64,000 bases of DNA from Gordonia namibiensis NBRC 108229 (lineage in GTDB: Bacteria > Actinomycetota > Actinomycetes > Mycobacteriales > Mycobacteriaceae), in the NCBI RefSeq assembly GCF_000298235.1, contig NZ_BAHE01000009.1, positions 118,458-182,457 of the forward strand, read 5' to 3'. Below the pieces are notes generated by a model. That model made no database searches and was not told the origin of the DNA. It saw only the letters and a list, made by a program, of their open reading frames with translations. The position numbers were made by a program, and so were the translations under genes. Below are positions 26,579-37,499 of the stretch, one piece after another. Within the stretch, counting starts at the first letter, position 1; each line of letters begins with the position of its first letter.

Positions 26579-27552
26579 TGTTGGCGCGCAACGCCGAGTC
26601 GTTGTACTGGATCGGCAGGTACGTGGAACGCGCCGACGACATGGCGCGCATCCTCGACGTCGCGATCCACCAGTTGCTCGAGGACACCACCGTCGACGTC
26701 GACCAGCAGGCGCGACTGATCATCCAGGTGCTGGGGCTCGAGGCGCCGGAGACCGACGAGGAACTCGACGTCTGGTCGCTGACAGAGCGCGTTGCCTACG
26801 ACGCCAACGCAGTCGGGTCGGTCGTCGACCTCATCCGCGCGGCGCGCGAGAATGCTCGCGGCGCAAGGGAAGTCACGTCGAGTGAGTTGTGGGAGTGTCT
26901 CAACACCACCTACAACGGACTCGACGCCGCCGAACGCCGTGCGCGCCGCCTCGGCCCGCACGAGTTCCTCTCGTACGTGAAGAACCGGGCGGCCATGTTC
27001 GCCGGTCTCGCCGACGCCACACTCAGCCACGACGACGGGTACCGCTATCTGCTGCTCGGCCGTTCCGTGGAACGGGTCGACATGACGATCCGAATGCTGT
27101 TGTCACGAGCAGGGGATCGCACGTCGTCGCCCGCGTGGGTCAACGTGCTGGTCTCCGCCGGCGGCCACGACACCTTCCTGCGCACCTACCGCGGTGTCCT
27201 CGACGCGGAGAACATCGTCGAGTTCATGCTGCTCGACCGACTGTTCCCGCGGTCGATCTTCCACGCGCTCAGCGTCGCCGAACGCAACCTCGGGCAGCTC
27301 GAGAAGGGCCCCAGCCGCGTCGGCGCGCAGGCCGAGGCCCAGCTGCTGCTCGGTCGGGCGCGGAGTTCGCTGGAGTTCCTCGAACCCGGCGAGTTGCTCG
27401 ACGGGCTGCAAGAACGTCTCGTCGATCTACAGGACACCTGCCGTGCCGTCAACGAGGCGGTCACCAAGCAGTACTTCCATGTGTCGCCGTATGTCTCGTG
27501 GGCCGACACGCGCGTCAGCGACAACCAAGTGATCGAGGAGAGTGAACTGTGA
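26575..27552 (+). CDS. alpha-E domain protein (DUF403)
   Basis: 325 residues, almost wholly alpha-helical, opening MMLARNAESLYWIGRYVERADDMARIL and with RYLLLGRSVERVDMTIRML in the middle, the two Arg/Glu helices that define the alpha-E family. It always travels with the circularly permuted ATP-grasp protein and is thought to assist it; no chemistry is established. It overlaps the upstream gene (ATGATG) and the downstream gene (GTGA). Confidence 0.92.
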   Translation: MMLARNAESLYWIGRYVERADDMARILDVAIHQLLEDTTVDVDQQARLIIQVLGLEAPETDEELDVWSLTERVAYDANAVGSVVDLIRAARENARGAREVTSSELWECLNTTYNGLDAAERRARRLGPHEFLSYVKNRAAMFAGLADATLSHDDGYRYLLLGRSVERVDMTIRMLLSRAGDRTSSPAWVNVLVSAGGHDTFLRTYRGVLDAENIVEFMLLDRLFPRSIFHALSVAERNLGQLEKGPSRVGAQAEAQLLLGRARSSLEFLEPGELLDGLQERLVDLQDTCRAVNEAVTKQYFHVSPYVSWADTRVSDNQVIEESEL

Positions 27553-28397
27553 GCTGGCGTCTGCGCGTCGTCCATTCCACCGGTTTCGCCTACCACAGTC
27601 CCGTCACGTCGTCGTACAACGAGGCCCGGATCACGCCCCGCAGCGACGCCCGGCAGAACGTGATCGTCAATCGTGTCGAGACCGTGCCGGCCACCAGGTC
27701 GTATCGGTACACCGACTACTGGGGTACGGCGGTCACCGCCTTCGATCTCCATGCACCACACGAGGAGCTCGAGGTGTCGGGCATGTCGGTCGTCGAGACC
27801 GAGGCCGGTCAGCGCCCGGCCGAGGAGGACCAGGCGTCCTGGGAGGACATCCGCAGCGAGGCCGTCATGGACCGCTACGACGAGATGCTCTCCAACACCA
27901 CCTATGTGCCGAAGAGCCGTCAGCTGATCGCGGCGGCGAAGAGGGTTGCCAAGGGACTCACGCCGGAGGAGACGGTCGAGGCGCTGTCCCGATACGTCCA
28001 CCAGGAGATGGAGTACGTGCCCGGCACCACGGGCGTGCACACCACCGCCGTCGACGCCTGGAACGAACGCAAGGGCGTCTGCCAGGATTACGCGCACCTC
28101 ACCCTGGTTATGTTGCGCGGCCTGGGGATTCCGGCCCGCTACGTGTCGGGGTACCTGCACCCGAAGCCGAATGCTGCGATCGACAAGACGGTCCAGGGCC
28201 AGAGCCATGCGTGGATCGAGGCCTGGACCGGCGGCTGGTGGGGTTACGACCCGACCAACGACACCCCGATCACCGAACAGCACGTGTCGGTCGGCGTCGG
28301 CCGCGACTACGCGGACGTGTCGCCGCTCAAGGGGGTCTACACCGGCGGCGGCGCAACGGATCTCGATGTCATCGTGGAGATCACCCGGTTGGCGTAG
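27549..28397 (+). CDS. transglutaminase-like cysteine protease/peptidase
   Basis: 282 residues. A beta-rich N-terminal domain (bacterial transglutaminase-like N) opens SWRLRVVHSTGFAYHSPVTSSYNEAR, followed by the papain-like core: Cys in KGVCQDYAHLTL (about 180), His in QSHAWIEAW (about 220) and Asp in YDPTND (about 235), a complete catalytic triad. In the trio it probably cleaves or rearranges the product of the ATP-grasp enzyme. It overlaps the alpha-E gene and converges with the PemK-like gene five bases beyond its stop. Confidence 0.9.
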   Translation: MSWRLRVVHSTGFAYHSPVTSSYNEARITPRSDARQNVIVNRVETVPATRSYRYTDYWGTAVTAFDLHAPHEELEVSGMSVVETEAGQRPAEEDQASWEDIRSEAVMDRYDEMLSNTTYVPKSRQLIAAAKRVAKGLTPEETVEALSRYVHQEMEYVPGTTGVHTTAVDAWNERKGVCQDYAHLTLVMLRGLGIPARYVSGYLHPKPNAAIDKTVQGQSHAWIEAWTGGWWGYDPTNDTPITEQHVSVGVGRDYADVSPLKGVYTGGGATDLDVIVEITRLA

Positions 28398-28402
28398 GAC
28401 TC

Positions 28403-28831
28403 CTAGCGCCAGCCGAAGCGTGACCTGAGTTCGTCGGCGACCGCGTCGAAGCGGCGACGGTCGAGGATGGCGCCCTCGCGTCGGATGCCGTCGGCGTCGA
28501 CGACGAGGACGCGGTCGAGGCGGACGAAGCTCGGCCGGTTCTGGGAGTCCCAGCTCCCGGTGCCGACGGCGAACCAGTCGTCGTCGTCCTGGTGATAGTC
28601 CTTGCTGGACAGCATGAGTCCGAGCACGTCGTCGGCCGTCTGCGCGTTGGCGTCGCGGCCGACGACGAGCACCGGTCGGTCCTTGCCCTGGCTGGGGTCG
28701 TCCTCGTAGGCGACCCACGTCCACACGATCTCGCCCGGATCGGCGTCTCCGTCGAGTTCGGGGTTGTAGCTGATCGTGCGGGCGACCTCGGCGGTGGGGC
28801 GGAGGCGGGAACGGATGCTGCGACTCGTCAC
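28403..28831 (-). CDS. PemK/MazF-like protein without a visible antitoxin
   Basis: 142 residues. The core PGEIVWTWVAYEDDPSQGKDRPVLVVGRD matches the N-terminal strand-loop of the PemK/MazF fold (the usual P-G-E-I-V-W and K-R-P-V-L-V pattern), with further SH3-like strands after it. No small antitoxin gene lies beside it: the gene upstream is a hydrolase whose stop overlaps this GTG start (GTGA). It may be a retired or repurposed RNase fold; a related gene lies next to lepA in M. tuberculosis (from memory). Toxicity is not implied. Confidence 0.7.
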   Translation of the reverse strand: MTSRSIRSRLRPTAEVARTISYNPELDGDADPGEIVWTWVAYEDDPSQGKDRPVLVVGRDANAQTADDVLGLMLSSKDYHQDDDDWFAVGTGSWDSQNRPSFVRLDRVLVVDADGIRREGAILDRRRFDAVADELRSRFGWR

Positions 28832-29526
28832 CGTCGGAATTCTTCCATCAGAAACTCGTCGACCGCGTCGGCGGTCAGCTGCGCGGTCGGCTTCTTCTTC
28901 GGGTTGAGGTCGTGACCTACCTTCTCGAGTTCGACGATCCGCGTCGGCGCGTTGATCAGGCCGATCGCATCGGCCATCTCCTCGGTGGTGCCGAACGGGT
29001 CGGTGCTGCCGTGGACGACGAGGGTGGGCACGGTGATCGACGGCAGATGTTCGGTGCGCAGCCGGTCGGGTTTGCCCGGCGGGTGCAGGGGATAGGAGCT
29101 GAGCAGGAGGCCGTCGGCGAGGTCGGTGCCGTCCTCGGCGACCGCCATCGACGCCTGACGCCCGCCGTAGGAGTGGCCGCCGACGAACAGCGGGCCGTCG
29201 GACTCGTCGCGGAACCTCGCGCAGGCGGCGCGGATGCCGTCCCGATCGGCCGGCGACGTCGACGGACTGGGCGGTCCCTTGGGCCGACGCCGACGGTAGG
29301 GGAGGTCGATTCGGGCGACGACGTAGCCGCGTGAACTCAGTTCGTCGGCGAGCGCGCGCAGGATGACCGCGTCGCGGTTGCCGCCCGCGCCGTGGGCCAG
29401 GACGATCGTGGCGCGGGGCGCGCCGTCCGGCCGGTGCACGTCGGCGGCGACGTCCTCGGTCTCGACGGTGGTGATGGTGGTCGCTGGCTTTTCCGACTCG
29501 GCGGACTCGGCTGTCACGGCTGCCAC
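28828..29526 (-). CDS. alpha/beta hydrolase (dienelactone hydrolase-like)
   Basis: 232 residues. VLAHGAGGNRD gives the oxyanion strand, GGHSYGGRQAS the nucleophile elbow (Ser about 120), LVVHGSTDPFG the Asp, and KVGHDLNPKKK the His. The small size and the HGAGG loop are typical of the KANL3/Tex30 or dienelactone-hydrolase-like group; substrate unknown. GTG at 29526 is used; a GTG three codons in is possible. It is translationally coupled to the PemK-like gene and divergent from lepA. Confidence 0.85.
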   Translation of the reverse strand: MAAVTAESAESEKPATTITTVETEDVAADVHRPDGAPRATIVLAHGAGGNRDAVILRALADELSSRGYVVARIDLPYRRRRPKGPPSPSTSPADRDGIRAACARFRDESDGPLFVGGHSYGGRQASMAVAEDGTDLADGLLLSSYPLHPPGKPDRLRTEHLPSITVPTLVVHGSTDPFGTTEEMADAIGLINAPTRIVELEKVGHDLNPKKKPTAQLTADAVDEFLMEEFRR

Positions 29527-29576
29527 GGTAGCGCCCCGCCATCCGCTTGGGCACCATTCGCGGCGCTCATGAGAAC

Positions 29577-31463
<1,887 letters not shown>

Positions 31464-33515
31464 ATGACGGGGCAGGACAGCGCAACCAATCCGGTACTGG
31501 CACAGAGCGATCTGCCCTACGATCTACCGGACTTCGCGTCGATCTCCGACGATGACTTCCTGCCCGCCTTCCGCGAGGCGATGGCGTCGCACCTCGCCGA
31601 GGTCGAGGCCATCGCCGCGGACCCCGCCGCACCGACCTTCGCCAACACCATCGAGGCCCTGGAACTCTCGGGTCGTGACCTGGCCCGCGCGTCGGGGATC
31701 TTCTTCAACCTCGTCGGCCCCGACACCAACCCGAAGCGCAACGAGATCTCCCAGGAACTCTCGACGCTGCTGACCGACCACGGCAACACCATCGCGATGA
31801 ATCCGGTTCTCTTCGGCCGGATCTCGGATCTCGCCTCCCGCGCCGACGAACTCGACCTGACCGAGCCGCAGCGTCGTCTTCTCGACAAGCGGTACCGCGA
31901 GTCCGTGCGCGCCGGTGCCGGTCTGCCCGAGGCGGAGCAGGAGGAGATGCGCCAGATCGCCTCCCGGCTCGCCTATCTGACGACGACCTTCTCGCAGAAG
32001 ATCCTCGACGACACCAACGATTCGGCGGTCCTCGTCGACGATGCGGCCGACCTCGACGGTCTGTCCGCCGGCCAGCTCGCGGCCGCTCGACGCGCGGCGG
32101 CCGACGCGGGCCACGAGAGCGGCTACCTGATCACCCTGGAACTGCCGACCAGCCAGTCGGTGCTGACCGAGCTGACGAATCCCGCCGTGCGGCAACGGGT
32201 GTTCGACGCGTCGGTGAACCGCTGCTCGCGCGGCAACGACCACGACACCCGTGAACTCGTCCTCGAGATCGTGCGGCTGCGTGCTCGCCGTGCCGAGCTG
32301 CTCGGGTACCGCGACCACGCCGAGTTCGTGATCGCCGAGCAGACCGCACCCGACCCGTCCGCGGTCGACGACCTGCTGCGCGAACTCAACGAGTCGGCGA
32401 TGCGTGCCGGGGGTCGGGAACTGACCCGGCTCACCGAGTTCGCCGGCGACGTCGAGATCGGCCCGGCCGACCTGACCTTCTGGCTCGAACACGAGAAGCA
32501 GGCCACGTCCTCGGTGCCGCTCGACGGTTTCGCCGACTACTGCGAGCTCGACACCGTCCTGACCCGTGGAGTCTTCTACGCGGCCAACAAGTTGTACGGC
32601 CTGACCTTCGTCGAACGCACCGGGCTGCCGGTCTATCACCCCGACGTGCGTGTGTGGGAGGTGCGGGACGACTCCGGCACCGGCATCGGACTGTTCCTCG
32701 GCGACTACTACGCGCGGCCGTCGAAGCGCGGCGGTGCCTGGATGAACAACATCGTCGACCAGTCGTCGGTGCTGCAGACCCAGCCGATCATCGTCAACGT
32801 CCTGAACCTGACGAAACCCGATGAGGGGCAGCCATGTCTGCTCACCATCGATCAGCTGACGACCCTGTTCCACGAGTTCGGGCACGCGCTGCACGGTCTG
32901 CTGTCGTCGGTCGAGTACCCGTCCCAGTCGGGCACGTCCGTGCCGCGCGACTTCGTCGAGTTCCCGTCGCAGGTCAACGAGATGTGGGCGCTGCACCCGG
33001 TTGTGCTCGCCAACTATGCGCTGCACCACGCGACCGGTGAGCCGATCCCGGCCGAACTGGCTGCCGCCGCACGGGAATCCGCGGGTGCCGAGACCGCGCA
33101 CGGGACCATCGAGTACCTCGCGGCGTCGTCTCTCGATCTCGCCTGGCACCGGCTGACGGTCGAGGAGGCCGCGGCCGTGACCGACGTGGAGGCGTTCGAG
33201 GCGAAGGCGCTCACGGAGGTCGGCCTGCAGACCGACCTGATCCCGCCGCGCTACCGCAGCGCCTACTTCAACCACATCTTCGGTGGGGGCTACTCGGCCG
33301 GCTACTACAGCTACATCTGGTCGGAGGTCCTCGACGCCGAGACCGAACAGTGGTTCCTCGCCTCGGGCGGCCTCGAGCGCGACAACGGACGACGATTCGC
33401 CGAGGCGACGCTGTCGCGCGGTGACAGCATCGATCCGCTGGTGTCGCACGAGGCCCTGATCGGCCGTAAGCCGCAGATCGAGCCGCTTCTGCGTCGTCGG
33501 GGGCTCGCGGCCTGA
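31464..33515 (+). CDS. M3 family oligopeptidase (zinc metallopeptidase)
   Basis: 683 residues, the size of oligopeptidase A/Dcp enzymes. The zinc site HEFGHALHG is at about 470, with the downstream Glu ligand in the SQVNEMWALHP region; the C-terminal FNHIFGGGYSAGYYSYIWSEV holds the substrate-binding Tyr/His residues of M3 peptidases. It degrades short peptides in the cytosol (no signal peptide). The ATG abuts the lepA stop, so the two are probably co-transcribed; 13 bases separate it from the cation transporter gene. Confidence 0.93.
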   Translation: MTGQDSATNPVLAQSDLPYDLPDFASISDDDFLPAFREAMASHLAEVEAIAADPAAPTFANTIEALELSGRDLARASGIFFNLVGPDTNPKRNEISQELSTLLTDHGNTIAMNPVLFGRISDLASRADELDLTEPQRRLLDKRYRESVRAGAGLPEAEQEEMRQIASRLAYLTTTFSQKILDDTNDSAVLVDDAADLDGLSAGQLAAARRAAADAGHESGYLITLELPTSQSVLTELTNPAVRQRVFDASVNRCSRGNDHDTRELVLEIVRLRARRAELLGYRDHAEFVIAEQTAPDPSAVDDLLRELNESAMRAGGRELTRLTEFAGDVEIGPADLTFWLEHEKQATSSVPLDGFADYCELDTVLTRGVFYAANKLYGLTFVERTGLPVYHPDVRVWEVRDDSGTGIGLFLGDYYARPSKRGGAWMNNIVDQSSVLQTQPIIVNVLNLTKPDEGQPCLLTIDQLTTLFHEFGHALHGLLSSVEYPSQSGTSVPRDFVEFPSQVNEMWALHPVVLANYALHHATGEPIPAELAAAARESAGAETAHGTIEYLAASSLDLAWHRLTVEEAAAVTDVEAFEAKALTEVGLQTDLIPPRYRSAYFNHIFGGGYSAGYYSYIWSEVLDAETEQWFLASGGLERDNGRRFAEATLSRGDSIDPLVSHEALIGRKPQIEPLLRRRGLAA

Positions 33516-33528
33516 GCCGGTCCCGATC

Positions 33529-34434
33529 ATGACAAGCGGACAACGCCGTAACCTGGCGCGGTTCGCGGTGCTCAGCATCGTGACCGCGCTGGTCGTGTTC
33601 GGGCTCAAGCTGCTGGCCTGGTGGATCACCGGGTCGGTGGGCCTGCTGTCCGACGCGCTCGAATCGATCGTCAACGTCGTCGCCGCCGTGGGCGCGTTCG
33701 TCGCACTACGCGTCGCCGCGAAGCCGCCGGACCGGGGACACAACTTCGGGCACACCAAGGCGGAGTACTTCTCGGCGGTCTTCGAAGGCGTCCTGATCGT
33801 CGTGGCGGCGGTGATCATCGTCGTGACCGCGATCGACCGGCTCATCAACCCGCGCGAGCTCGAAGATGTCGGACTCGGTCTCGGCATCTCGGTGGGTGCC
33901 ACGGTCCTCAACGCGGCGGTGGGGTTGATCCTCATCCACGCCGGCCGCAAACACCGGTCATTGACCCTGGAAGCCGACGGCAAACATCTGATGACCGACG
34001 TGGCGACCACGGTCGGCGTCCTCGTGGGTGTGTTCCTGGTCGCGTTGACCGGTTGGCTACCGCTCGACCCGCTGATCGCCATCGCGGTCGCGATCAACAT
34101 CATGGTCGTCGGCTCCCGGCTGGTGTGGCGCTCGGGTGCGGGTCTGATGGACTCCGCGCTCCCCGCCGAGCAGCGCTCCGCCATCGACGACGTACTCGAC
34201 CGACACCGCGCCGACGGCATCGTCTTCCACGACATCCGTACCCGCGAGGCCGGTCACGAACGGTTCCTGCAGCTTCACATGCTCGTGCCCGGTGACTGGT
34301 CGGTGCAGCGCGCCCACGATCTCACCGAGGTCGTCGAGGACGAACTGCACGCTGCGGTCCCGGACCTGAACATCACGACACACGTCGAACCGGTCAACGA
34401 TCCGCGCGCCTACGAGGACTGGCGACTGGAATAG
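33529..34434 (+). CDS. cation diffusion facilitator family transporter
   Basis: 301 residues, six predicted helices and a C-terminal cytosolic domain. Helix 2 SVGLLSDALESIVNVVAA carries the D-E/N ligands and helix 5 LMTDVATTVGVLVG the second Asp-Thr pair; the HNFGHTKAEYFSAVFEG loop is the CDF signature. The metal (Zn, Mn, Fe or Co) cannot be read from this. It follows the M3 peptidase gene closely; the sulfate-binding protein gene begins 144 bases later. Confidence 0.92.
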   Translation: MTSGQRRNLARFAVLSIVTALVVFGLKLLAWWITGSVGLLSDALESIVNVVAAVGAFVALRVAAKPPDRGHNFGHTKAEYFSAVFEGVLIVVAAVIIVVTAIDRLINPRELEDVGLGLGISVGATVLNAAVGLILIHAGRKHRSLTLEADGKHLMTDVATTVGVLVGVFLVALTGWLPLDPLIAIAVAINIMVVGSRLVWRSGAGLMDSALPAEQRSAIDDVLDRHRADGIVFHDIRTREAGHERFLQLHMLVPGDWSVQRAHDLTEVVEDELHAAVPDLNITTHVEPVNDPRAYEDWRLE

Positions 34435-34512
34435 GAACGGGCGCCCCGACCATGGCCTGCGGAGAATTTTGATCTCACTGATTTGAACTCCGGCGACGGC
34501 CCGGCAGGTTGC

Positions 34513-34518
34513 TAGCGT
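34513..34518 (+). promoter_or_regulatory. candidate -10 box for the subI-cysTWA operon
   Basis: TAGCGT fits TANNNT and lies about 60 bases before the subI GTG. A TTGAAC hexamer is present at 34483-34488 but at an unusually long spacing (24 bases), so the -35 is uncertain. A six-codon open frame with one Cys codon (from ATG 34452) lies upstream of this box and would not be in the transcript. Confidence 0.3.
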
Positions 34519-34578
34519 AGTCCGGTCTCCGCCGGTCACCGCCCTCATTCGACCGGCCCGCCGAGTCTTGGAGGAAGA

Positions 34579-35694
34579 GTGAGCGCTGGCCGCAAACCGC
34601 CGCGCGGCACCCGGGTGCTGGTGAGCCTTCTCGTGTTGGCGATGGTGTTCGTCGCGGGCTGCGGTGGCGGATCCACCGACGAGCCCGGTGGAGTGGACAT
34701 CTCCAGCGGAGACCGGCACCTCGATCTGGTCGCCTACGCCGTCCCCAAGATCGGTTTCGACGAGATCATCCCGGCGTTCCGCGACACCCCCGAGGGCCAC
34801 GACATCGGCTTCTCTGCGTCGTACGGCGCCTCCGGTGACCAATCACGCAAAGTGGCCCGACGTGTCCCGGCCGATGTCGTGAACTTCTCCGTCGAGCCCG
34901 ACATCACCCGCCTGGTGAAGGCCGACCTGGTCGACGAGGACTGGAAGAAGCAGGCACCCAACAACAGCACCCCGTTCGGGTCGGTCGTCGCGCTGGTGGT
35001 CCGCAAGGGCAACCCGAAGGGCATCCGCGACTGGGACGATCTGCTCAAGCCCGGCGTACAGGTGGTCACCCCGAACCCAGGCAGCTCCGGCTCGGCGAAG
35101 TGGAATCTGCTGGCGCCCTATGCCGCGATCAGCAACGGTGGCCGGGATTCACAGGCCGGCCTGGATTACGTGTCCGAACTGGTGCGGGACCACATCAAGG
35201 TGGTGCCCAAGTCGGGTCGCGAGGCCACCACGGCGTTCGAACAGGGGCAGGGCGATGTCTTGATCAGCTATGAGAACGAGGCGATCATGCTCGACAAGGC
35301 CAACGCCGGCGCCGGTCCGAACAGTCAGGTCGAATATGTGATCCCGCCGCAGACGTTCAAGATCGAGAACCCCGTCGCGGTCGTCAACACCTCCGACGAC
35401 ATCGCCGGCGCACGCACCTTCGTGGACTTCCTCTTCACCCCGGAGGCGCAGCTGATCTGGGCCGAGCAGGGCTTCCGGCCGGTGGACCCCGCGGTCATAG
35501 AGGCGACGCGGGACCTCTTCCCCGGAGATATCGCGAAGCTGTGGACCATCGCCGAACTCGGCAAGGTGCTCGGGGAGGGCACCGCCGAGGACAACGACGG
35601 CAAGGACCTGACCGGCTGGAAGGCTGTCGACGAGGCGCTGTTCGGCAAGAAGGGCGCCATCACCAAGATCTACGACTCAGGGGGTAAGCAGTGA
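34579..35694 (+). CDS. subI: sulfate ABC transporter substrate-binding lipoprotein
   Basis: 371 residues. A signal peptide with lipobox VAGC (lipidated Cys28) puts it on the outer face of the membrane. The sulfate-binding protein core is visible: YGASGDQSRKVARRV, TPNPGSSGSAKWNLLAPYAA, and EATTAFEQGQGDVLISYENEA. It delivers sulfate or thiosulfate to CysT/CysW. GTG start with GGAGGAA seven bases upstream. Its stop overlaps the cysT start (GTGA). Confidence 0.93.
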   Translation: MSAGRKPPRGTRVLVSLLVLAMVFVAGCGGGSTDEPGGVDISSGDRHLDLVAYAVPKIGFDEIIPAFRDTPEGHDIGFSASYGASGDQSRKVARRVPADVVNFSVEPDITRLVKADLVDEDWKKQAPNNSTPFGSVVALVVRKGNPKGIRDWDDLLKPGVQVVTPNPGSSGSAKWNLLAPYAAISNGGRDSQAGLDYVSELVRDHIKVVPKSGREATTAFEQGQGDVLISYENEAIMLDKANAGAGPNSQVEYVIPPQTFKIENPVAVVNTSDDIAGARTFVDFLFTPEAQLIWAEQGFRPVDPAVIEATRDLFPGDIAKLWTIAELGKVLGEGTAEDNDGKDLTGWKAVDEALFGKKGAITKIYDSGGKQ

Positions 35695-36572
35695 CCTCGG
35701 TCGACTCGACGACCACGGAGGCCGGGGCCCCGGTTCCCGACTCCCGGCCGCCACGCGGGTTCCTCGGACGCTCGCGGACCTTCGCCGGCGTGAGCCCGAT
35801 GACCATCGGCGTCGCCTGGCTCTGGCTCAGCGTCATCGTGCTGCTGCCGCTGTCCGCCATCACGGTGCAGTCCTTCGAGGACGGTTGGAGCGGTTTCTGG
35901 GAGGCGATCTCGGCGCCCGCCGCGGTGGACACCATCTGGATCACGGTGCTCGTGTCCGTGATCGCGGCGTTGATCAACGTCGTGTTCGGCACCCTGATCG
36001 CCTGGGTCCTGGTCCGAGACGAGTTCCCCGGCAAGGGGGTCGTGAACGCCATCATCGACCTGCCGTTCGCGCTGCCGACGATCGTCGCCAGCCTCGTGCT
36101 GTTGTCGCTGTACGGGCCGAACAGTCCCATCGACGTCCAGCTCAACGCCACCAAGCCCGCATTGGTGATCGCACTGACCTTCGTCACCCTGCCGTTCGTG
36201 GTGCGGCAGGTGCAGCCGGTCCTCATCGAACTCGATGTCGACGTCGAGGAAGCCGCAGCGGTACTCGGCGCGAACAACGCCACGATCTTCCGCAAGATCG
36301 TCCTGCCTGCCCTTCTCCCGGCGATCTTGACCGGCGCCGGCCTGGCGTTCACCCGTGCCATCGGCGAGTTCGGTTCCGTGGTGCTCATCGGCGGCAACAT
36401 CCCGGGCGACACCCAGGTCGCCTCGCAGTACATCCAGCAGCAGATCGAGATCGATGCACCCGTCGACGCGGCAGCGATCTCCGTGGTGTTGCTGCTGATC
36501 GCCTTCGTCACGCTGCTCGTCCTGCGCGTCGCGGGCCGCCGGCAGTCCAAGAGAGAGGACGCAGACCGATGA
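35691..36572 (+). CDS. cysT: sulfate ABC transporter permease CysT
   Basis: 293 residues with six helices and the EAAxxxG-type coupling loop EEAAAVLGANNATIFRKIVLPALLP that docks on the CysA ATPase. The N-terminus is a short Pro/Thr-rich cytoplasmic tail. The first permease of the SubI-CysTWA importer; GTG start overlapping subI, stop overlapping cysW (ATGA). Confidence 0.95.
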   Translation: MTSVDSTTTEAGAPVPDSRPPRGFLGRSRTFAGVSPMTIGVAWLWLSVIVLLPLSAITVQSFEDGWSGFWEAISAPAAVDTIWITVLVSVIAALINVVFGTLIAWVLVRDEFPGKGVVNAIIDLPFALPTIVASLVLLSLYGPNSPIDVQLNATKPALVIALTFVTLPFVVRQVQPVLIELDVDVEEAAAVLGANNATIFRKIVLPALLPAILTGAGLAFTRAIGEFGSVVLIGGNIPGDTQVASQYIQQQIEIDAPVDAAAISVVLLLIAFVTLLVLRVAGRRQSKREDADR

Positions 36573-37498
36573 AGGTCGCACCTCTGACGAAGTACGGTCT
36601 GCGCACCGTCGCGCTCGTCTACCTGCTCATCCTCCTGGTGGTCCCGGTCGGCACCATCTTCTACCGCTCCTTCGAGCACGGTCTCGGCCAGTTCTGGGAG
36701 TGGATCACCACGCCGGCAGCCATCTCGGCGCTGCAACTCAGCCTGCTGATCGTCGCCATCGTGGTGCCGCTCAACGTCATCTTCGGCGTGATCATCGCGC
36801 TGGCCCTGGCGCGCGGGCGCTTCCCCGGCAAGGGTTTGCTCCAGTCGGTCGTCGACCTGCCGTTCGCGGTGTCGCCCGTGGTCGCCGGTGTCGCGCTGAT
36901 CCTGCTGTGGGGCTACGGCGGCTGGTTCGGCGGCATCGAGAGCCTCGGCTTCCGGATCATCTTCGGCTTCCCCGGGCTGGTGCTCGCCACGCTGTTCGTC
37001 ACGCTCCCGTTCGTCGCCCGCGAGGTCGAACCGGTGCTCCGGGAGATCGGAACCGAACAGGAAGAGGCCGCCGCGACGCTCGGCGCCAACAACTGGCAGG
37101 TCTTCTGGCGGGTGACCCTCCCGGCGATCCGCTGGGGCCTCACCTACGGCATCGTCCTGACCGTCGCGCGAGCGCTGGGTGAATACGGTGCGGTGACCAT
37201 GGTGTCGTCGAACTATCCCGGTGTCTCCCAAACGCTGACGCTGCTGGTCCACTCCCGCTACACCGACGACTACAACGAATTCGGCGCCTACGCGGCCGCG
37301 ACCCTGCTGATGTTCGTCGCCATCCTGGTGCTCGTGCTGATGTCGCTCATCGAGCGCCGCGCCAAGTCCCGACTCGTGGACGCCAGTGAATCCACGTCCA
37401 CCGACGTCGAACTCGATCTGACCCCGCCGCATGGTCCCGAGTCCGTCGACGCCAAACAGATCGTCCATCCCAACGCCCAGCACAAGGAAGGCGTGTGA
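36569..37498 (+). CDS. cysW: sulfate ABC transporter permease CysW
   Basis: 309 residues, six helices, with coupling loop EEAAATLGANNWQVFWRVTLPAIRWG and the CysW-type ARALGEYGAVTMVSSNYPGVSQT segment. The last 50 residues form an acidic, His-containing cytoplasmic extension. The ATG overlaps the cysT stop; cysA begins one base after its stop. Confidence 0.95.
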   Translation: MKVAPLTKYGLRTVALVYLLILLVVPVGTIFYRSFEHGLGQFWEWITTPAAISALQLSLLIVAIVVPLNVIFGVIIALALARGRFPGKGLLQSVVDLPFAVSPVVAGVALILLWGYGGWFGGIESLGFRIIFGFPGLVLATLFVTLPFVAREVEPVLREIGTEQEEAAATLGANNWQVFWRVTLPAIRWGLTYGIVLTVARALGEYGAVTMVSSNYPGVSQTLTLLVHSRYTDDYNEFGAYAAATLLMFVAILVLVLMSLIERRAKSRLVDASESTSTDVELDLTPPHGPESVDAKQIVHPNAQHKEGV

Positions 37499-37499
37499 C

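Noticed and set aside
34452..34472. A six-codon Cys-containing leader peptide before subI
   Set aside because: It lacks the R-R-H-x-D-L pattern seen before sirA, lies upstream of the likely -10 box, and such short frames arise by chance.
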